Below, piece after piece: positions 53,080 through 63,673 of a stretch of DNA of 64,000 bases. The stretch covers positions 32,080 to 96,079 of the forward strand of contig JAHEZQ010000014.1 of NCBI GenBank assembly GCA_023250955.1, written 5' to 3'. The notes beneath the pieces were generated by a model. The model did not search any database, was not told the DNA's origin, and worked only from the letters and a program-made list of their open reading frames with translations. The stretch is from Melioribacter sp. GTDB taxonomy: Bacteria > Bacteroidota > Ignavibacteria > Ignavibacteriales > Melioribacteraceae. Position numbers and translations under genes: made by a program. How positions within the stretch are numbered: the first letter of the stretch is position 1; every line of letters begins with the position of its first letter.

Positions 53080-54333
53080 ATGAAAGCTCACATTGTAACT
53101 ATTGGGGATGAAATACTGATCGGGCAGATTATAAATTCTAACGCTGCATACATTGGTGAAAGATTAACTCAGTCACATATTCAAATTAACAGTTCAAGTG
53201 TAGTAGGAGATGATGAAGAAATTATTCTCAATGAATTCAAAAGAGTATTTGAAAAGAACGATATAGTTTTAGTTACAGGCGGATTGGGTCCAACTCACGA
53301 TGATGTAACCAGAAAATGTGTTGTAGAATTTTTTAATACTGAATTGATTGTTGATAATGAAGTTCTCTCAGATATAAAAAAATATTTTGAAGCAAGAGGC
53401 CGTGCACTCACACCCACCAACGAAGATCAAGCACTTGTTCCTAAAATATCAAAAACGATTCGTAATCCTTACGGAACTGCGCCGGGCTATTGGATAGAAA
53501 AACAAAATAAGATATTTGTTTGTATGCCTGGTGTTCCTTATGAGATGAAAAATATGATGGATAGTTTTGTAATACCAAGACTTACCCAGAAAGCTAAAAA
53601 CGATAATTTCATTTTAACTAAAAATTTATTGACGACCGGGATCACTGAATCCATGCTTTATGATAAGCTTGGAGATATTGATGAACTCTTACAAGGAGCT
53701 AAGTTAGCATTTTTACCTAATCAATTTGGTGTAAGAATGAGGTTAACAGTTGTCAGCAAGAATGAAGAAAATGCAGCAAATAAGTTGGATGAGATAGAAC
53801 AGAAAATTCGTTCTTTGATTGGAAGATATATTTACGGTATAGAAAACGATACTTTAGAAAGTGTTGTAGCTAAACTTTTTATTGATAGAGGTTTGAAATT
53901 ATCTATTGCTGAATCGTGTACAGGCGGATTAATAATGAGTAGATTAACTAATATAAGCGGAAGCAGTATTTTTTTAGAAAGGGGAGTTGTTGCTTACAGC
54001 AATGCTGCAAAGGTCGAACTTCTTCACGTTGATGAAGATACAATTCAAAAAAATGGCGCAGTTAGTTTAGAAGTTGCAAGACAATTGGCAGAAGGTGTTA
54101 AAGCTATCAGCGGAACAGATGTAGGTCTTTCTGTTACCGGAATTATGGGTCCAACAGGTGCAACGCCAGGCAAACCTATCGGTTTGGTTTTTATTGGATT
54201 CTGTAATGATAAAATTTGCACTGCAAAAGAATTTCATTTTGGGGATGACAGACTTCTCAATAAGGATAGAACATCACAAGCGGCTTTAGAGATGTTGAGA
54301 AGAAATCTTCTCGGTATTTCTTATGATGATTAG
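53080..54333 (+). CDS. cinA: CinA family protein (NMN deamidase-type)
   Basis: A 417-residue two-domain protein. The N-terminal molybdopterin-binding-like COG1058 domain has IGDEILIGQIINSNAAYI and VTGGLGPTHDDVTR near 66. The C-terminal PncC-type domain has SIAESCTGGLIMSRLTN near 275 and GIMGPTGATPGKPIGLV near 355, linked to nicotinamide mononucleotide deamidation. In several bacteria cinA is next to recA, as here. It overlaps thpR by 11 bases. Confidence 0.93.
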   Translation: MKAHIVTIGDEILIGQIINSNAAYIGERLTQSHIQINSSSVVGDDEEIILNEFKRVFEKNDIVLVTGGLGPTHDDVTRKCVVEFFNTELIVDNEVLSDIKKYFEARGRALTPTNEDQALVPKISKTIRNPYGTAPGYWIEKQNKIFVCMPGVPYEMKNMMDSFVIPRLTQKAKNDNFILTKNLLTTGITESMLYDKLGDIDELLQGAKLAFLPNQFGVRMRLTVVSKNEENAANKLDEIEQKIRSLIGRYIYGIENDTLESVVAKLFIDRGLKLSIAESCTGGLIMSRLTNISGSSIFLERGVVAYSNAAKVELLHVDEDTIQKNGAVSLEVARQLAEGVKAISGTDVGLSVTGIMGPTGATPGKPIGLVFIGFCNDKICTAKEFHFGDDRLLNKDRTSQAALEMLRRNLLGISYDD

Positions 54334-54880
54334 AACTTTTATTGCTCTTGAAATTCCGGATGATGCTTTAACTCAATTGTTAAATATTATCAGAGATAAA
54401 ATCGGTGAATTACAGAATGTTAAATGGGAATCCCGGAATAAACTACATCTCACGTTAAAATTTTTTGGAGATACTAAAAAAGAATTAATTGATTCTTATG
54501 CCTCGGCAATTGAAAGAATTTCTAAAAAATATGATTCATTGGATTTAAGTTTTAATCACTTTGGTGTTTTTAGAAAAGGAAATGAACCTAAAATATTTTG
54601 GGTAGGTTTGAATGAAAATCGTAATTTGAATGAAATGGTTTCGGAAATTGAGACGACATTTTCTGAGTTTGGATTTAACAAAGAGAATAGAAAATATCAA
54701 CCGCATTTAACATTATTAAGATTTAGGGGATATGAAGATTCAGAAAAAATATTATCTTTGACTGAAGTAAATCTTCCCATAATAAAATTTAGAGCAAACA
54801 AAATTACATTTTATGAAAGTAAGCTATTACCGAGTGCATCGGTTTATAGAGAAATAAAAAATTACTATTTGAAAAACTAA
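54323..54880 (+). CDS. thpR: RNA 2',3'-cyclic phosphodiesterase ThpR
   Basis: A 185-residue 2H phosphoesterase (LigT family). Both catalytic HxTx motifs are present: HLTLKFFGD near 43 and HLTLLRFRG near 127. RTFIALEIP at the start is typical. The start is ATG at 54323, with ATG 54326 adjacent. It lies between cinA and recA. Confidence 0.92.
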   Translation: MMIRTFIALEIPDDALTQLLNIIRDKIGELQNVKWESRNKLHLTLKFFGDTKKELIDSYASAIERISKKYDSLDLSFNHFGVFRKGNEPKIFWVGLNENRNLNEMVSEIETTFSEFGFNKENRKYQPHLTLLRFRGYEDSEKILSLTEVNLPIIKFRANKITFYESKLLPSASVYREIKNYYLKN

Positions 54881-54889
54881 GGAGGAAAA

Positions 54890-55948
54890 ATGGCGGCGGA
54901 TAAAGATGCCAGATTGAAAATTCTTGAAGAAACAATTGCCAATATTGATAAAACATACGGCAAAGGTACAATAATGAAATTGGGCGACGGTGTAATTAAT
55001 CCGGTCGAATCAATTTCTACAGGTTCACTTACATTAGATTTTGCTTTAGGAATCGGAGGAGTACCACGAGGGAGAATTATTGAAATCTACGGTCCTGAGT
55101 CATCGGGTAAAACAACTTTGTGCTTACATATAATTGCAGAAGCTCAAAAGGCAGGCGGACTTGCCGCTTTTATAGATGCAGAACACGCAATGGATCTTAA
55201 TTATGCTAAGCGTTTGAATGTTGATACAAAAAATCTTCTCTTATCTCAACCGGATTTCGGCGAACAAGCTCTTGAAATAGTGGATACCTTAGTACGCAGC
55301 AATGCTCTTGATGTAGTTGTTGTGGATTCGGTTGCTGCCTTAGTTCCGCGTTCTGAAATTGAGGGCGACATGGGCGATCCTCAAATGGCAATGCAGGCGC
55401 GTTTGATGTCTCAAGCTTTACGTAAATTAACAGGCGCAATAAGCCGTTCAAAAACCATTGTGATCTTTACTAATCAATTGAGAATGAAGATCGGAATTAT
55501 GTTTGGCAATCCCGAAACTACTACAGGTGGTAATGCGTTGAAATTTTATGCTTCAGTTAGATTGGATATAAGAAGGATTGCTGCAATCAAAGACGGGCAG
55601 AATGTAATAGGCAATAGAACTAAAGTAAAAATTGTTAAAAGTAAAGTGGCGCCGCCTTTCAAAGAAGTCGAGTTTGATATTATCTATAATGAAGGAATAA
55701 GTAAAGCCGGAGAGATAATTGATCTTGCATCCGAGAAAAATCTTCTTAACAAAAGCGGTGCATGGTTTACGTATAAAGAGAATCGTTATCAAGGGAGAGA
55801 TCAATTAAAAGCAAAAATGTTGGAAGATCCCGAACTATTCGCTTCTCTCGAAAAAGATGTTAAAGCTGCGCTTGGTATGATAAAAGTTGAACCAGCTAAA
55901 CCAACTAAAGAAAAAGAAGAAACAGAAACCAAATCAAAGAAAAAATAG
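54890..55948 (+). CDS. recA: Recombinase RecA
   Basis: A 352-residue RecA, the strand-exchange protein and SOS coprotease. The P-loop GPESSGKTT is near 65, [21 protein letters not shown] is near 141, and the DNA-binding loop region [28 protein letters not shown] is near 195. The C-terminal tail is lysine- and glutamate-rich. A near-perfect AAGGAGG ribosome site precedes the ATG. No SOS box was recognised. It is followed by recX after three bases. Confidence 0.98.
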   Translation: MAADKDARLKILEETIANIDKTYGKGTIMKLGDGVINPVESISTGSLTLDFALGIGGVPRGRIIEIYGPESSGKTTLCLHIIAEAQKAGGLAAFIDAEHAMDLNYAKRLNVDTKNLLLSQPDFGEQALEIVDTLVRSNALDVVVVDSVAALVPRSEIEGDMGDPQMAMQARLMSQALRKLTGAISRSKTIVIFTNQLRMKIGIMFGNPETTTGGNALKFYASVRLDIRRIAAIKDGQNVIGNRTKVKIVKSKVAPPFKEVEFDIIYNEGISKAGEIIDLASEKNLLNKSGAWFTYKENRYQGRDQLKAKMLEDPELFASLEKDVKAALGMIKVEPAKPTKEKEETETKSKKK

Positions 55949-55951
55949 CAG

Positions 55952-56578
55952 ATGATTATTACTGCTTTACAGCAAAAGGGTAATAATGTATTGGTTTGTT
56001 TTGATGATGGAGAGTTTATTACTCTTGATTACAGAACTGTCACCGATAATGCTCTGCGAAAAAATGATGTATTAGATGAGAAAAAAATTGAGTTTCTGAT
56101 TTCCGCAAGTGAATTTCAAAAAGCTAAAGATTCAGCTTTTCGCTTTTTAGGCATGAGGCATCATTCAACATCCGAATTAAGAACTAAGCTTATAAAGAAA
56201 AAATATTCCAAGGACATCATAGAAAAAATACTGGTTGATCTAACTGACAAAAAATTACTAGATGATGAGCAATTTGCTGAAGCGTTTCTTGAAGAAAGAT
56301 CAGTCAAAAAGAAAATCGGCATTAATAAATTGAAAGCTGAACTGTACAAAAAAGGAATCAATAGAAATATTATTGAAAAAATTTTATTAACAGTTGATCA
56401 TGAATTAAGTTATGATCAAGCACTTGAATTGGCAAAACATAAAATAGATTCTATCAAAAGAAAAGAAACAGACAAGAGAAAAATAAAAGCTAAGTTATAT
56501 TCATCACTTAGTTCGCGTGGTTTTGAATCTGATTTAATAATGAAGGTATTGAATGAAATTATAGATGATGCTGATTAA
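55952..56578 (+). CDS. recX: RecA regulator RecX
   Basis: A 208-residue helical protein of the RecX family, which limits RecA filament growth. Three tandem helical repeats appear, with LGMRHHSTSELRTKLIKKKYSKDII near 68 and LLDDEQFAEAFLEERSVKKKIG near 107. The position next to recA confirms it. The first 60 residues form an additional domain common in Bacteroidota-type RecX. Confidence 0.92.
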   Translation: MIITALQQKGNNVLVCFDDGEFITLDYRTVTDNALRKNDVLDEKKIEFLISASEFQKAKDSAFRFLGMRHHSTSELRTKLIKKKYSKDIIEKILVDLTDKKLLDDEQFAEAFLEERSVKKKIGINKLKAELYKKGINRNIIEKILLTVDHELSYDQALELAKHKIDSIKRKETDKRKIKAKLYSSLSSRGFESDLIMKVLNEIIDDAD

Positions 56579-56603
56579 ATAAATTACGCGTTACGATGTA
56601 ATC

Positions 56604-56635
56604 TTTGTTCTCTTTAACTGTTTTCTATATTTTTG
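56604..56635 (+). promoter_or_regulatory. Bacteroidota-type promoter for the acyl-CoA dehydrogenase gene
   Basis: TTTG (56604-56607), 20 bases, then TATTTTTG (56628-56635) matches the -33/-7 consensus TTTG-N20-TAnnTTTG exactly. The start codon is 21 bases downstream, so transcription would begin about 15 bases before it. Confidence 0.6.
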
Positions 56636-56656
56636 TAATCAACTTTTAGGATACCC

Positions 56657-57826
56657 ATGAACAAGTTCAAAGGGGTAGATTATTTTAATGTAGATAGTCT
56701 TCTATCAGAAGAAGAAGTAATGGTGCGCAATACTGTTAGAGAATATGTTGATGAACAAATAATTCCTATCATAGAAAAACATTACCGCGAAGAAATGTTC
56801 CCTTATCATTTATTAAAAGGACTTGGAAAGCTCGGATTATTTGGTATTACTCTACCTCAAAAGTATGGCTGCGCTGCAATGAACAATGTTATTTACGGTT
56901 TAGTTATGCAGGAATTAGAAAGAGGCGATAGTAGCATTCGAAGTTTTGCATCGGTTCAAACCTCATTAGTTATGTATCCTATCTATACTTTTGGAAATGA
57001 AGATCAAAAAAATTGTTGGCTTCCAAAACTTGCAACAGGAGAAAAGATCGGATGTTTTGGATTAACAGAACCTGACTATGGTTCTAACCCGGCAGGTATG
57101 ATAACTCGTGTCGAAAAAGTAGATGGCGGTTTTAAGCTGAACGGTGCTAAAATGTGGATTACTAATGGAACAATAGCTGATGTTGCAGTTGTTTGGGCAA
57201 AATTAGATGGAGAAGTAAGAGGATTCTTAGTTGAAAAAGGTATGAAAGGTTTTTCCGCTCCAGAGATGAAAGGTAAACATTCACTTAAAGCTTCTGTAAC
57301 ATCAGAATTAATCTTTCAAGATGTTTTTATACCGGAGAAAAATTTATTAAGTGAAAGTAAAGGATTGAAATCACCATTAATGTGTTTGAACCAGGCCCGC
57401 TATGGAATTGCTTGGGGTGTTGTCGGATCAATGATGGCTTGTTATGATTCTGCGTTGAACTATGCAAAGTCACGAATCCAATTCAGCAAACCAATTGCTG
57501 CTTATCAATTGACACAAGAAAAGTTAGTTTATATTCTAACTGAAATAACAAAAGCGCAACTACTTAATTTACAACTCGGAAGATTAAAAGATAAAAATGA
57601 GGTAAAGCATACTCAGGTTTCTATGGCTAAAAGAAATAATTGTGAAAAAGCATTAGAGACGGCACGCATTGCAAGAGAAATTCTAGGTGCGAACGGAATA
57701 CTTGATGAATACCCGGTTATGCGTCATTCGCAGAATTTAGAATCAGTAAAAACTTACGAGGGCACACACGAGATGCACACATTGATAATTGGTGAAGATA
57801 TAACCGGTTATGCTGCATTTGATTAA
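56657..57826 (+). CDS. Acyl-CoA dehydrogenase, glutaryl-CoA dehydrogenase type
   Basis: A 389-residue flavin acyl-CoA dehydrogenase. GCFGLTEPDYGSNPAGM near 134 and KMWITNGTIADVAVVWA near 165 bind FAD, and YEGTHEMHTLIIG near 370 holds the catalytic glutamate in the pattern seen in glutaryl-CoA dehydrogenase. Relatives oxidise and decarboxylate glutaryl-CoA to crotonyl-CoA. The electron-transfer flavoprotein is not in this window. The gene has its own promoter and terminator. Confidence 0.88.
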   Translation: MNKFKGVDYFNVDSLLSEEEVMVRNTVREYVDEQIIPIIEKHYREEMFPYHLLKGLGKLGLFGITLPQKYGCAAMNNVIYGLVMQELERGDSSIRSFASVQTSLVMYPIYTFGNEDQKNCWLPKLATGEKIGCFGLTEPDYGSNPAGMITRVEKVDGGFKLNGAKMWITNGTIADVAVVWAKLDGEVRGFLVEKGMKGFSAPEMKGKHSLKASVTSELIFQDVFIPEKNLLSESKGLKSPLMCLNQARYGIAWGVVGSMMACYDSALNYAKSRIQFSKPIAAYQLTQEKLVYILTEITKAQLLNLQLGRLKDKNEVKHTQVSMAKRNNCEKALETARIAREILGANGILDEYPVMRHSQNLESVKTYEGTHEMHTLIIGEDITGYAAFD

Positions 57827-57831
57827 ATTAG

Positions 57832-57854
57832 AGACCACCTTGTGTGGTCTTTTT
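57832..57854 (+). terminator. Intrinsic terminator before guaB
   Basis: AGACCAC (57832-57838) and GTGGTCT (57844-57850) form a seven-base stem with a five-base loop, followed by TTTT. It ends the acyl-CoA dehydrogenase transcript; guaB starts 20 bases further on. Confidence 0.8.
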
Positions 57855-57864
57855 CGTAATAGAA

Positions 57865-57870
57865 GAGGGA
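57865..57870 (+). promoter_or_regulatory. Ribosome binding site fixing the guaB start
   Basis: GAGGGA ends three bases before ATG 57874. A longer reading from 57844 would begin inside the terminator hairpin and is unlikely. Confidence 0.6.
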
Positions 57871-57873
57871 AAC

Positions 57874-59358
57874 ATGAATAAAAACAAAGTTGATTTTGAA
57901 GGACTAACATTTGATGATATCCTTCTTGTTCCTGCACGATCGAATGTTCTTCCGCGTCAGACAGATATTTCTACTTTCTTAACAAGAGAGATAAAATTAA
58001 ATATTCCATTTCTTTCTGCTGCAATGGACACTGTAACAGAATCACAAATGGCAATTGCTATGGCTGCTCAAGGTGGAATTGGAATCATTCATAAGAACAT
58101 GTCAATTGAAAAACAAGCTGATGAAGTTGATAAGGTTAAAAGATCGGAAAGCGGAATGATTGTAAATCCTATTACGCTAGCGCCAGACCGAACAATTAGA
58201 GAAGCTGAACTGATAATGTCGAAATATCATATCTCGGGTATCCCTGTTGTTGATGAAAAAGGAAAGTTGGTTGGAATTCTAACTAATAGAGATTTACGGT
58301 TTGAAAGAGATTCAAACAAGCTAGTAAGTCAACTAATGACGAAAGAGAATTTAATTACTGCACCGCTTGGGACAACACTTCATGAAGCGGAAAAAATATT
58401 ACATAAGTACAGAATTGAAAAACTTCCTGTTGTTGATAAAAAAGGAATAATTAAAGGATTGATTACGTACAAAGACATAATGAAGAAAAAAACATTTCCT
58501 CATGCATGTAAAGATAATCTAGGACGTCTTCGTGTCGGTGCTGGTGTTGGTGTAACAAGTGATACGATAAAAAGGGTTGAAGCATTAGTATCTTCAAATG
58601 TAGATGTAATCGTTCTTGATACTGCGCATGGGCATTCAGAAGGAGTATTAAAAACTGTAAAAGAGATTAGAAAGAAATATAAAAACTTACAATTGATTGC
58701 CGGAAATATTGTTACAAAGGAAGCCGCTTTAGAATTAGTGTCTTGCGGTGTTAATGCTGTAAAAGTTGGAATTGGGGCAGGTTCTATTTGTACCACACGG
58801 GTTATAGCTGGTGTGGGAGTTCCACAGATCAGTGCAGTTATCGTAGTTGCACAAGCATTAAAAGGGAAAAACATTCCTGTAATATCTGATGGTGGGATTA
58901 AACAAACAGGAGATGTAGCAAAAGCAATTGCAGCAGGTGCAGATACTGTGATGATGGGTGGAATGCTCGCCGGCGTTGAAGAAACGCCTGGTGAAAAAGT
59001 TTTATTTGAAGGAAGAAGTTTTAAAGTTTACAGAGGAATGGGTTCATTAAGTGCTATGAAACAAGGCAGTAGTGATCGTTATTTCCAAGATGTAGAATCA
59101 GATATCAATAAACTTGTTCCCGAAGGAATAGAGGGACGTGTTCCTTACAAGGGTTCTTTAGCAGATACAATTTATCAATTTATCGGCGGATTGCGAGCAG
59201 CGATGGGTTATTGTGGCGCAAAGACAATAAATGATCTGAAATTTAAATCAAAGTTTGTAAAAATTTCTAATGCCGGATTACGCGAAAGTCATCCGCATGA
59301 TGTTTTAATTACTGAAGAAGCACCGAATTATCAGATGACTAAGAAAAATCAGTATTAA
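57874..59358 (+). CDS. guaB: Inosine-5'-monophosphate dehydrogenase GuaB
   Basis: A 494-residue IMP dehydrogenase that converts IMP to XMP, the first step to GMP. It has [17 protein letters not shown] near 9, a paired CBS module (about 95-215, with [24 protein letters not shown]), [22 protein letters not shown] near 300 with the catalytic cysteine, and [20 protein letters not shown] for the flap. The length is standard from this start. Confidence 0.97.
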   Translation: MNKNKVDFEGLTFDDILLVPARSNVLPRQTDISTFLTREIKLNIPFLSAAMDTVTESQMAIAMAAQGGIGIIHKNMSIEKQADEVDKVKRSESGMIVNPITLAPDRTIREAELIMSKYHISGIPVVDEKGKLVGILTNRDLRFERDSNKLVSQLMTKENLITAPLGTTLHEAEKILHKYRIEKLPVVDKKGIIKGLITYKDIMKKKTFPHACKDNLGRLRVGAGVGVTSDTIKRVEALVSSNVDVIVLDTAHGHSEGVLKTVKEIRKKYKNLQLIAGNIVTKEAALELVSCGVNAVKVGIGAGSICTTRVIAGVGVPQISAVIVVAQALKGKNIPVISDGGIKQTGDVAKAIAAGADTVMMGGMLAGVEETPGEKVLFEGRSFKVYRGMGSLSAMKQGSSDRYFQDVESDINKLVPEGIEGRVPYKGSLADTIYQFIGGLRAAMGYCGAKTINDLKFKSKFVKISNAGLRESHPHDVLITEEAPNYQMTKKNQY

Positions 59359-59399
59359 TAAATATTTAATAACTATCACTCATAAATGATATTTCGAAA

Positions 59400-60680
59400 A
59401 TGTTCAAAGTATTAGTTATTGCTTATTACTATCCCCCACTTGGATTAAGCGGTGTTCAAAGGACGCTGAAATTCACTAAATATATGAGCAAGTTTAATTG
59501 GCAACCCACAGTAATTACAACTGGCAATATAGCTTACTATGCTCATGATTTTTATTTATTAAAAGAAGCAGAGAATGCAGGCGTAAATATAATTCGCACA
59601 GAAGCGTTTGATATTAATACGATTATGGGGAAACAGTATAGTACTGTTAATATGCCTATAGAATTTATTAGGAAGATCCTTTCGAGAATCAGTAAAGCAA
59701 TATTTATTCCTGATAATAAAAAATCTTGGGCTAGAAAAGCATATAAAATTGCCAAAGAAATTCTTCAAAAAGAAAAATATGATATCATTTATGTTACGAT
59801 TCCACCATTTTCAAGTTTTGTTTATGCTGCAAAACTAAAAAAAGAATTTGGCATTCCTTTATTTGTAGATTATCGTGATTTATGGTTTGGCAATCATTTT
59901 GCGTTTTATCCGACTCCTTATCATCGTTATAGACACAAAAAGTTAGAATATAAATCGTTGCGATTAGCTGATAAGGTTGTTGCAATTAACCGCAGAATAA
60001 AAGAAAAGCTTCTTTTAACTTATCCGTTTCTTACATTCAAAGATGTAATGATTATACCACACGGATTTGACCCAGCCGATTTTGAATTGAACGAAGATAA
60101 AATTGAACAATCCCCCAAAATGCGCTTTACTTATGCTGGAATATTTTATGAGAATATAACTCCTGAATATTTTCTAAAAGCTTTTAAGCAATTATCTATT
60201 GAGAGACCAGATATTGCTGCAAATATAGAATTAGAATTTATTGGTCATCTTCGCAAAGAATATAATAAGTTGATAACTGAACTTGGCATTAACGAATTTG
60301 TAAGAGATCTTGGATATCTAGAACATAATGAAACGGTTAAGAGACTAAAAGCAACTGATGTTTTATGGATGATGATTGGAAATATTCAGAACGCCGATAC
60401 GATTTCTACAAGTAAATTGTATGAGTATATAGGAACTGGTAAGCCGATTCTTGGATCTGTTGTTGAAGGAACTGCTAAATCTACACTGCAAGAGTATGGT
60501 GCTTCATTCATAACAAAACCTGATGATATTCAAGAAATCAAAGACATGATAATATTCATTCATGAATTGTACGTAAAGAAAAATTTACCCACACCGAATA
60601 GAGACTTTATACAAAAACACGATAGAATAAAATTAACCGAAGAACTTACAAAAGCTTTTCAGTTTTATTTAAAGGCATAA
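59400..60680 (+). CDS. Glycosyltransferase, GT4-like
   Basis: A 426-residue glycosyltransferase of the GT-B fold. The N-terminus VLVIAYYYPPLGLSGVQRTLKFTKYM is typical of family 4 members; PLFVDYRDLW near 155, IPHGFDPADF near 220 and the nucleotide-binding stretch STSKLYEYIGTGKPILGSV near 340 follow. The sugar and acceptor are unknown. It is two bases from purD and stands apart from other glycan genes, though manC lies in the window. Confidence 0.85.
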   Translation: MFKVLVIAYYYPPLGLSGVQRTLKFTKYMSKFNWQPTVITTGNIAYYAHDFYLLKEAENAGVNIIRTEAFDINTIMGKQYSTVNMPIEFIRKILSRISKAIFIPDNKKSWARKAYKIAKEILQKEKYDIIYVTIPPFSSFVYAAKLKKEFGIPLFVDYRDLWFGNHFAFYPTPYHRYRHKKLEYKSLRLADKVVAINRRIKEKLLLTYPFLTFKDVMIIPHGFDPADFELNEDKIEQSPKMRFTYAGIFYENITPEYFLKAFKQLSIERPDIAANIELEFIGHLRKEYNKLITELGINEFVRDLGYLEHNETVKRLKATDVLWMMIGNIQNADTISTSKLYEYIGTGKPILGSVVEGTAKSTLQEYGASFITKPDDIQEIKDMIIFIHELYVKKNLPTPNRDFIQKHDRIKLTEELTKAFQFYLKA

Positions 60681-60682
60681 GC

Positions 60683-61966
60683 ATGAGAATTGTAATAATT
60701 GGCTCTGGGGGAAGAGAGCATGCATTAGCTGATAAAATTGCTGAAAGTAAAACTTGTAGTAAATTATTTATACTTCCAGGTAATCCTGGTACAAAACAGG
60801 TTGGAGTAAATATTCCTATTGCGCAGGACGATCATTGGGGAATTATCAATTTTTGTCTGGAGCAAAAAATAGATCTTGTTGTGATCGGACCTGAAAAACC
60901 TTTGATAGATGGTCTGACAGATAAACTTGTGAAAAAGGGAATAAAAGTATTTGGTCCGTCATCAAGAGCCGCACGTATTGAAGGTGAGAAATCATTTGCT
61001 AAACACTTGATGAAAGAAAATAATATTCCTACAGCTGCATTCGAAGTATTCAATAAAGAAAATTATGATGATGCGATAATCTATTTAAATAAAGTAAGTT
61101 ACCCAATAGTAATTAAAGCTGATGGGATTGCCGCCGGGAAAGGTGTAATTATTGCAAAAAGTTTTGAAGATGCTAAGGAAGCGTTAAAAGAATGTTTTGT
61201 GAATTCTTCTTTTGGAAGTGCTGGTGATAAGGTAGTTATTGAAAAATTTATGTCAGGTCAGGAAGCCTCTATATTTGCTATTACTGATGGTTTCGATTTT
61301 ATTTTACTCCCTGCTGCACAAGATCATAAAAGAATTTTTGATGGTGATCATGGTAAAAATACAGGAGGAATGGGAGCGTATGCTCCAACTCCTTTTGTGA
61401 ATGTTCAAAGTTTAGAAATAATTGCAAAGGAAATTATTAAACCAACGCTAAAAGCTCTAAAAGAAATGGATAGTCCTTATGTCGGTTGTCTTTATTGTGG
61501 ATTAATGTTGACCAACCAAGGGCCAAAAGTAGTTGAGTTTAATTGTCGTTTTGGAGATCCTGAAACTCAAGTTGTTTTGCCATTGCTAAAAGGAAATTTT
61601 GTTGAACTGCTTTTTTCTGCTGCTAATGGAAAAGTTAATAAAGGAGCAGTGAGTTATAATGGAGGTGCATCAGTATGTTTTGTTATTTCCTCAAAAGGTT
61701 ACCCAAATACTTATGAAAAAGGATTTGAGATACTTGGATTGAACCATTTACCAACACAAATAAAAGTCTATCATGCTGGAACGAAAGAAGTAAATGGAAA
61801 GATATTAACTAGCGGTGGGAGGGTTTTAGGTGTTACTTCATTTACAGAGAAGAACGACTTAATTGAAGCAAAAAGAATAGCTTATGATGCTATAACTAAA
61901 ATTCATTTCGATGGTATGCATTATAGAAAAGATATTTCTGACAAAGCGATTCATTACAAGAACTAA
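60683..61966 (+). CDS. purD: Phosphoribosylamine-glycine ligase PurD
   Basis: A 427-residue ATP-grasp enzyme of purine synthesis that makes glycinamide ribonucleotide. Motifs are VIGSGGREHALA at the start, GPSSRAARIEGEKSFAK near 93, KADGIAAGKGVI near 148, and DHKRIFDGDHGKNTGGMGAYAPTP near 212. A single domain of normal length. It converges on the HIT gene with one base between them. Confidence 0.97.
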   Translation: MRIVIIGSGGREHALADKIAESKTCSKLFILPGNPGTKQVGVNIPIAQDDHWGIINFCLEQKIDLVVIGPEKPLIDGLTDKLVKKGIKVFGPSSRAARIEGEKSFAKHLMKENNIPTAAFEVFNKENYDDAIIYLNKVSYPIVIKADGIAAGKGVIIAKSFEDAKEALKECFVNSSFGSAGDKVVIEKFMSGQEASIFAITDGFDFILLPAAQDHKRIFDGDHGKNTGGMGAYAPTPFVNVQSLEIIAKEIIKPTLKALKEMDSPYVGCLYCGLMLTNQGPKVVEFNCRFGDPETQVVLPLLKGNFVELLFSAANGKVNKGAVSYNGGASVCFVISSKGYPNTYEKGFEILGLNHLPTQIKVYHAGTKEVNGKILTSGGRVLGVTSFTEKNDLIEAKRIAYDAITKIHFDGMHYRKDISDKAIHYKN

Positions 61967-61967
61967 A

Positions 61968-62318
61968 TCAACCCGGCGGCCAATTCATTTTACGCCCTCC
62001 AAGTAGATGCATGTGTAAATGATAAACTTCCTGTCCTGCATCTGCTCCGCAATTTAATACTAATCTAAATCCTGTTTCACTTATACCATAATCTTTTGCA
62101 ATCTTATTTGCCGCATCATAAAGAGAACCTAGAAGGGCCGAATGTTTGGTGGAATTAATGTCTTTTGTAGTTTCAATTTCTGTGATTTTAGGAATGATCA
62201 AGACATGAACCGGTGCTTGAGGATGAATATCCTTAAAAGCCAAAACTTTGTCATTCTCAAAAACAATTTCAGCGGGGATTTCTTTTCGAATAATTTTGGA
62301 AAAAATTGTTTCTCCCAT
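61968..62318 (-). CDS. HIT family nucleotide hydrolase (HINT-type)
   Basis: A 116-residue histidine-triad protein. [14 protein letters not shown] strand [28 protein letters not shown] and the triad HLHMHLLGG near 100 are diagnostic. Such proteins hydrolyse purine nucleoside phosphoramidates. It begins two bases after the ntrC-like gene on the same strand. Confidence 0.93.
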   Translation of the reverse strand: MGETIFSKIIRKEIPAEIVFENDKVLAFKDIHPQAPVHVLIIPKITEIETTKDINSTKHSALLGSLYDAANKIAKDYGISETGFRLVLNCGADAGQEVYHLHMHLLGGRKMNWPPG

Positions 62319-62320
62319 AG

Positions 62321-63673
62321 CTATTCCTTTTCAATTTCATATTTCTTTAGTTTGTTATAAAGATGGCTGCGTTGAATGCCAAGTATATCTGCAGTCTTGC
62401 TGATATTCCATCCATTCGCATTTAATTGTTTAATTATAAAAGCCTTTTCAGCTTTCTCTTTAAATTCTTGAAAACTATTTGAAATGTTTAACAAATCATC
62501 AGCATTCGAACCTTGATTTGGTATAAACATGGAAATATCTTTTTCGTTTATTTCTGTTTTTGGGACCATAATTACAATACGTTCTACAACATTTTTTAGT
62601 TCACGAATATTTCCTTTCCAAGAAAGAGATTGAAGGGATCTTAATGCTGCATCTGAATATTTCTTTTGAGCATATTTATTTTTATCACAAATAATTTTTG
62701 AGAAGTGCTCTACCAATAGAGGAATATCATCTTTACGTTCACGTAGAGGGGGAATATGAATAGGGATGACATTTAAGCGGTGGTAAAGATCTTCGCGGAA
62801 GTTTCCTTTATTAATTTCTTCCATCAAATCTTTATTTGTTGCAGAAATGATTCGTACATTAACATCAATCTTAGCATTTCCACCAACTCGTTCTATCTTT
62901 CCTTCCTCGATTGCGCGCAATACTTTAGCTTGTGCTTGAAGACTCATATCACCGATCTCATCAAGGAATAAGTTTCCACCATCGGCTTGTTCAAATTTTC
63001 CAATATGCTGTTTTACAGCTCCGGTAAACGAACCTTTTTCATGACCAAATAATTCTGATTCGATAAGTTCATGGTGTATTGCGGCACAATTCACTTCAAT
63101 AAATTCTTTGTTAGATCGTGAGCTTTGTCTATGCAATTCTTGTGCGACTAATTCTTTACCAGTTCCATTTTCACCTGTAATTAGAATACGTGCATCAGTT
63201 TTAGCAACACGTTTTATTGTTTCGTAAATGGTTTTGATTACTGAACTATTACCAATAATTTTTTCAGAAGTAAGGAGTTCTTTCTTAAGTTTTTTATTTT
63301 CTTTAACCAGACCGGCTTGTTCAACCGCATTGCGAACACTAATCAAAAGTTTATCGCGGTCAATAGGTTTTTCAAGAAAATCAAATGCACCGAGCTTTGT
63401 AGATTTGACTGCATTCTCAACGCTAGCGTGTGCTGAAATCATTATTACCTTCATATCAATTTCTTTTTCAAGAAGCCAATTCAACACTTCAAAACCATTT
63501 TTTCCAGGCATTTGTATATCAAGTAGGAGAGCGTCATAATTTCCGTATTCGATCTTTTGCAATCCTTTATATGAATCCGTTGTATAGTCAACAAGATAAT
63601 CTTCATATTCAAGGATCATTTTTATGCTTTCGCATATTTCTCTTTCATCATCAATTACTAAGATTGATTTCAT
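62321..63673 (-). CDS. Sigma-54-dependent response regulator (NtrC family)
   Basis: A 450-residue activator. The receiver domain has D52 as phosphorylation site ([12 protein letters not shown]), the AAA+ domain has GENGTGKE near 168, the sigma-54 contact loop [13 protein letters not shown] (GSFTGA instead of GAFTGA) near 208 and [12 protein letters not shown]alker B, and the C-terminus is a Fis-type helix-turn-helix ([20 protein letters not shown]). The kinase is not encoded next to it in the window. It overlaps the upstream gene by four bases. Confidence 0.92.
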   Translation of the reverse strand: MKSILVIDDEREICESIKMILEYEDYLVDYTTDSYKGLQKIEYGNYDALLLDIQMPGKNGFEVLNWLLEKEIDMKVIMISAHASVENAVKSTKLGAFDFLEKPIDRDKLLISVRNAVEQAGLVKENKKLKKELLTSEKIIGNSSVIKTIYETIKRVAKTDARILITGENGTGKELVAQELHRQSSRSNKEFIEVNCAAIHHELIESELFGHEKGSFTGAVKQHIGKFEQADGGNLFLDEIGDMSLQAQAKVLRAIEEGKIERVGGNAKIDVNVRIISATNKDLMEEINKGNFREDLYHRLNVIPIHIPPLRERKDDIPLLVEHFSKIICDKNKYAQKKYSDAALRSLQSLSWKGNIRELKNVVERIVIMVPKTEINEKDISMFIPNQGSNADDLLNISNSFQEFKEKAEKAFIIKQLNANGWNISKTADILGIQRSHLYNKLKKYEIEKE

